Source: Oryzias latipes (Eukaryota > Chordata > Actinopteri > Beloniformes > Adrianichthyidae). Taken from it: DNA of 64,000 bases. A program made the translations under genes and the position numbers. The first letter of the stretch is position 1, and the number at the start of each line of letters is the position of its first letter. Below are positions 59,821 through 64,000 of the stretch, in pieces. A model generated the notes under the pieces. It ran no database searches, was not told the DNA's origin, and saw nothing but the letters and a program-made list of their open reading frames with translations. The stretch covers positions 29,261,818-29,325,817 of the forward strand of contig NC_019875.2 in NCBI RefSeq assembly GCF_002234675.1, read 5' to 3'.

Positions 59821-60594
59821 AGGGCTCCAGACTAACTTTTTTCACTAGGAGCACAGTGGCCCCTAACTGAAAATTTTAGAGGCACAACCAGAAAATTTAG
59901 GGGCGCATACCGTAAATCAACATTCTAACCAAATCTACTAATTTCCACTGTATTACTAATAAATACTTTAATAATAGATGCAGAAATTACAATGTGCTGT
60001 TTGAGATTCAGTGTCACATTTTATTCTGCACTTTTGAAGATGCACCAAGAAGGTAAACTGACAAAAGCATCGCTGTCATGACAGTACAAATAGTTAAGAA
60101 AACGGATGGAAATTTATCTTTGTGACACCAAATAGGTGCAGCCAAGATGCACAACAAGCGTGTTTGAGATCACCCAGGTGAACTCAACGCTGCGCAGATC
60201 ACCTGGTGTGTGACCTATATTTTTGTTTTTGCTCCAATATTAACTGTCAATCATCACAAAAATATCGCGAGAAAGGGGTGGGAGCAAGGGGCAAACCTAC
60301 CCGGACACAGCTGGAAACTGAACTGACTGAAAGCTGCCCTACAGACTACAATACAATGCATTATGGGACATGTGTCTTGATGGTTTTTGTAGTGGAGTGA
60401 GTAATTAAAATAATTTAAAATACCAATTCATTAAAAAAGGCTACATACATCACAAAACATTAAAATAATCATAAAATCTATAATAACACATATAATACTA
60501 AGGGGGAGAAGAATATTAAAACTAAATTGAATGTTAAGGACAACTCCATCTTCCTGTTCTCCTTCAGTCTTGCTGCAGATTCGCTTTCATCTCA

Positions 60595-60623
60595 CCCCCC
60601 CCCCCCCCCCCCCCCCCCCCCCC
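60595..60623. repeat. Poly-C run
   Basis: About 28 consecutive cytosines inside hAT copy 2. Confidence 0.9.
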
Positions 60624-60958
60624 GCCTGGTGTCCCCAACGATCCAGGCGAGCCGCCGGTTCATCTCAAACACGTCTATCGTTGCATTTTCCCCACGTATT
60701 TTCAGTGTGTCTAAAACTAATGTTGTTGTTGCTCGCACGTATTTAAAGTTCAAGCCCCGTTAGCTGTCACGCATGTAGGTGTGGGACATTTATTCTCCTC
60801 AGCTGACCCGACTCCCGCGGGACGGTGTGCTGCCGTAACAACCGTGCATAACCGTTTGATGCGCCGCCGTAACCAAAACCTAAATCTTCCTCCGGTTCTG
60901 TGCGTCTCAGAGAAAAGTTCAGCACGGACTGCATGTATTTAGAAAATTACGAGCGAAT

Positions 60959-62793
60959 TCCCCCTTCCTCATATAACCTCATAATAGGGTGAGGGGGTGG
61001 GGGGCTTAGCCTGCGATGAGCCTTGGGGGGGGGGGTTTACTAGGCAGTGACCCCCCTCCTGTGGTTGCCGTATGGAGTGGGCCCCCCCTCTTTCGGTTTT
61101 ATTTGCACCTTAGACATGTAGGGCCCTTGGTAGGGGGGGTGCTTGGACATCACTGCCAGCAAGCAGCGGATGTCCTCCTAGCACCCTACCCGCCAATTTT
61201 AACCGCACCTTAGACATTTAGGGCCCCTTGGTGGGGAGGGTGAGGGGACGTCACTGTGAGTAATCAGGAGACGTCCCCTTAGTGCCCTACCCGCCAATTT
61301 TAACCGCACCCCCCTTAGTACACACACCCCTCCCCCCTCAATATATACATCCCAACATAAACACACACACATGCACACACACACTCTCTCAAACACACAT
61401 ACACGCACACACATTTTGCAAGGAAGGTGGGACCTAGGACCATCTGTCCCCTGCCTCTTCCCTGGTGGGGGGTACGGGCCCCTTTGCAACGGCGGCTGTG
61501 TCCCCGGGGTGCCGGCTTCCTGGGCCCGGCGGTGCTCTCTCCGCGCGGTGGGGGGGTTCACATTACATCTGAGCCGGGGGTGTTCGTGTCCCTGGGGGGT
61601 GGGTTCTGGTCCTTGCTCCTGAGTGCTGGGCCCCGCCAAATTTCCAACTGTGGCCGAGCCTGGTCGGGCCATATTTACAACACCCCTTGTGGGCCCTCTT
61701 TTTTCCCTGGGGTTCCCCCCTTCTGGGCGGGGGCGGCGGGCCCCTGCCTCGCTCCTCCCTGGACCAACCGTGGGCCGGGCGGATGGCTGCCTGGAGTGCG
61801 GAGTGGGTCTCCCTTGGGGGGTCCTGGCTCGTACCTGGGGTTGGGGCGGGGGGATGCCCGGAACTCCTGGGTGGTGGTGGGGTGCTCGTCTGGGGCTGTG
61901 GGCGTCCTTCTCCGGTGGGGCCCTGCGTTGGGTTCTCCCGGCGCGGCGGGGGGGCTGCTCTCCTGGTTGGGCTGGGGCGGCGCCCTCTTTCCCTCCGTGC
62001 CTCCCTGCTCTCTGGCTCTGGGGGCCTTGCGGCGGCCCTGCTGGCCCTGGCCTGGGTGGCGGGCTTGGTCGCCCGGGGGGCGGTTGTTCCCTGCCGGTTC
62101 CCGTGTGGCGTTGGGGGGATTCCGGCTGCCGCTGCTGGTGCGGTGGGGGTCTTGGGGTGGGGATGGCTGGGCACTCTCCCTCCTTCTTTTCACGTTCCAC
62201 CATCCATTTTAGAAGAACATAAACACTCACCTGAGCACAGGTGTTAGCTCAACAGACTGAATGACTGAAATATTTCACACTAGTTGGTTTTAAGGCATAA
62301 GTATGCGTGTGAACACTATCTGTTTTGTGTACATGTCGACAGGTGGACATTTTTGCAACTAACAGGTGTGTTTATAACATTTGAGTGTGTGTGTGGACAG
62401 GCTCCGCCCTTTTTTTGTTTGTTTTTTTTTTCATTTGAACCTTACCATAATGATTAACAACCAGTAAACTTGCTGCTTTATGCTGCTTCATGGTCTTATC
62501 CCCCTTCCCCTCCTATTATCACCCCCTACCCCCCCTCTCTCTAACGTCCCTCTCTCTTCTTCCCCTCTTTCCTTTTCCGTCCGGTCCAACACCAAAGATT
62601 TTCAGACATGTTTGAAACTAATAAAGTTTGGCCTCAATTACAAAAGGGGTTTATTCAGACATACCTTTGGTTTGTCTGAAGATTAATAACCCCTCTTGTT
62701 AAAGTAAAATATGTCCAACCCAAGAGGCCCTCAGCTCTCATCTGTCTGCCTAGCTGTTGGACAGGACAAGTTAAAAAAAAAAAAAAAAAAGAA
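60959..62793 (+). mobile_element. GC-rich retroelement, copy B (plus strand)
   Basis: A 1.83 kb insertion flanked by the 18-base duplication AGAAAATTACGAGCGAAT (60941-60958 and 62794-62811), with a poly-A tail just before the right copy (62775-62793). It holds two ~110 bp units at 61090-61310 ('CGCCAATTTTAACCGCACC'). The 3' 200 bases match copy A. The body (61430-62200) is over 65% G+C and opens long frames on both strands, none with a recognisable domain. Perfect duplications and an intact tail point to a recent insertion. Confidence 0.88.
61090..61315 (+). repeat. Tandem ~110 bp units near the 5' end of copy B
   Basis: Two units each run from 'TTAGACAT.TAGGGCCC' to 'CCGCCAATTTTAACCGCACC'. 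They correspond to the units in copy A at 12391-12600. Confidence 0.75.
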
Positions 62794-62819
62794 AGAAAAT
62801 TACGAGCGAATAAATTTGT

Positions 62820-63095
62820 TCTAAAGGAAAGTAAGGAACTCCTTAATGTGGTCCGGGGAGGGAGGGGGCTGTCAGGTTTCCTGCTTTCAAACCCTGTCAT
62901 TGTCACGCCCCCCAAGAGTCATATACCCCACTGTGATTGGTTGGTCAGCTCCGCGCACGACAATGAAACAGTGTCATTCATACAAACTGGCGGGCTGCAG
63001 TAACATTAAACCTTCATATTAAGGCGGGGACCGCAAAATATCGTCTTGGGGGCCGCAAATAGCCCGCGGGCCGCGAGTTTGAGACCCCTGCTGTA
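62820..63095 (-). mobile_element. Second hAT-like fragment inside hAT copy 2
   Basis: On the minus strand it starts 'CAGGGGTCTCAAACTCGCGG', a start typical of another vertebrate hAT-like repeat group. hAT copy 1 has only the first 20 or so bases at 47081-47100, so the piece was deleted there or inserted here. Right end not defined. Confidence 0.4.
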
Positions 63096-63573
63096 CACTC
63101 TGGCACTGGTACACTAGCCGCAGGTCGGAAGAACGAATCAATAGTTCGCTTACCCATAGCTCAGACGCACATATCAGGTTGTGATGATATTTGTCTCCGT
63201 TTCCTTCCCACAGATGTTTACGCGCACTCGATTATCTCTAGGCCCCTCCCCCTACACGCATTTTAGCCACTCACAGTGGCTTTCCCTATTCTTCTCACAC
63301 GCAGTGGCCGCCTCACACACAGGCATCACGCGAGAGTGTACGTGCTCGCGTTTCATGAATAGGTGCGTGAGTGTGTGTCTCTGCCTGCGTGCGTGTGCGC
63401 TCGCATATCATTGATTATTTCATTGATCATTGACGTGCCCCTTCCACGTTTAATGTATAAAAAAATACGGAGGGTGGGGGAGGCAAATTTACTGGTAGCA
63501 CATGAGCGACTGGATGTAAAATTCAAATTCACACTCTCAAATTTTGGTCGCAAAATTCGCACTCTGGATCCCT

Positions 63574-64000
63574 GTTTATGCTGAAACGGGACGTTTCGTC
63601 TGTAGGAGGGGGCGTATGTAACACAGTTTACTTCCGCATTGGTGTTGGGATGACAGGTTCATGACGTAAGGTGACAAATGAACTTCAGGTTATGTGAATG
63701 AAAAGGAGAATAAAGGCTGCAGCAGCGGTCCTCTACACCCAAACGTGTCTCTGAGCTCCTTATTTTACAGATGAAACTCCGCTTTACCGACACCGAACCC
63801 TGGAAGGCCGGCTCCACGTACAATAATCTGATTTTGAGTCGCCAAAAGGTTCAGAATCTCTTTGTTTTTAAACTTATCCGGAAATAAAGCTTCACAAAAG
63901 GCTCCATATATTTCATCTTCAAGCTGGGCTCCGATAAACGGAAAACTTTAGTGTTTTTTCCTCGTTGATCTATGACTTTTTTCTCGTAAATTTACGAGAT
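63574..64000. other. tcea1 intron 3, last part in window
   Basis: No gene. Contains an AATAAA-bearing, LTR-like stretch (63705-63770, ending TTATTTTACA), a minus-strand frame at about 63765-63945 (…EDEIYGAFCEALFPDKFK…) that could be transposon coding, and an 18-base palindrome at 63982-63999. Confidence 0.35.

Larger units (their letters stand above)
59821..63573 (-). mobile_element. hAT-type element, copy 2, with nested insertions
   Basis: Starts AGGGCTCCAGACTAAC and ends GGATCCCT; flanks are GTTTTATG (59813-59820) and GTTTATG (63574-63580), an 8-base duplication with one T lost. Inverted relative to copy 1 (46555-47989). The minus strand near 63155 has the transposase start (GKRTIDSFFRPAAS…). 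It holds the GC-rich retroelement copy B (60959-62793) and a piece starting 'CAGGGGTCTCAAACTCGCGG' (about 62820-63095, minus) that looks like another hAT-like repeat. Confidence 0.75.

Noticed and set aside
61199-62230. 343-codon frame on minus (and 261 codons on plus, 61427-62212)
   Set aside because: Both lie in the >65% G+C body of the retroelement, where stop codons are rare. Low-complexity Pro/Arg/Gly, no domain, and frames open on both strands at once.

Overview
This is vertebrate nuclear DNA, almost certainly from a teleost fish. Three split genes with GT/AG introns are present, CpG density is low except at gene starts, and most of the rest is repeats of kinds common in fish genomes (hAT, RTE-like and other LINEs, tRNA-SINEs, solo LTRs, MITEs). 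The species cannot be read from the sequence. A 1000-N scaffold gap lies at 18580-19579.

Three genes were recognised, and their exon joins were checked for frame by hand. (1) vim, vimentin, minus strand, 30639 to 24574, nine exons, 455 aa. (2) rp1, the photoreceptor doublecortin-domain protein, minus strand, 53888 to 36385, four coding exons, 1970 aa; it has two DCX domains and a very Glu-rich region. (3) tcea1, transcription elongation factor TFIIS, plus strand, first three coding exons only (57217-59097); the gene runs off the window. rp1 and tcea1 are head to head about 3.3 kb apart, and they are also near neighbours on human 8q11-q12. vim is on a different human chromosome (10), so its position beside rp1 differs from human.

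Layout: 1-22000 has no gene I can name. It holds two solo LTRs or LTR relics, LINE and SINE remnants, a 1.87 kb GC-rich retroelement with a target-site duplication, and a repeat pair facing each other across the gap. A GC-rich minus-strand exon (22005-22260) and a possible plus-strand exon (20242-20432) may belong to unrecognised genes. 22.3-31 kb is vim with repeats in its introns. 31-36 kb is intergenic with one clean solo LTR. 36-54 kb is rp1. 54-57 kb holds the rp1 upstream region and the tcea1 promoter. 57-64 kb is tcea1 with intron 3 full of nested transposons.

The most interesting object is in rp1 intron 1. It is a 7.1 kb element (43461-50568) with inverted repeats of about 0.7-1.0 kb, a TA duplication at its ends, arrays of short repeats inside the ends, and one spliced plus-strand gene. 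That gene encodes an integrase-core (DDE-like) protein followed by a family-typical C-terminal tail. The gene is broken by a frameshift, a LINE tail and a 1.4 kb hAT insertion. The second theme is a GC-rich retroelement family without a visible reverse transcriptase, carrying tandem ~110 bp units near its 5' end. Two copies have clean 14 and 18 bp target duplications, and one of them is nested inside another hAT element.
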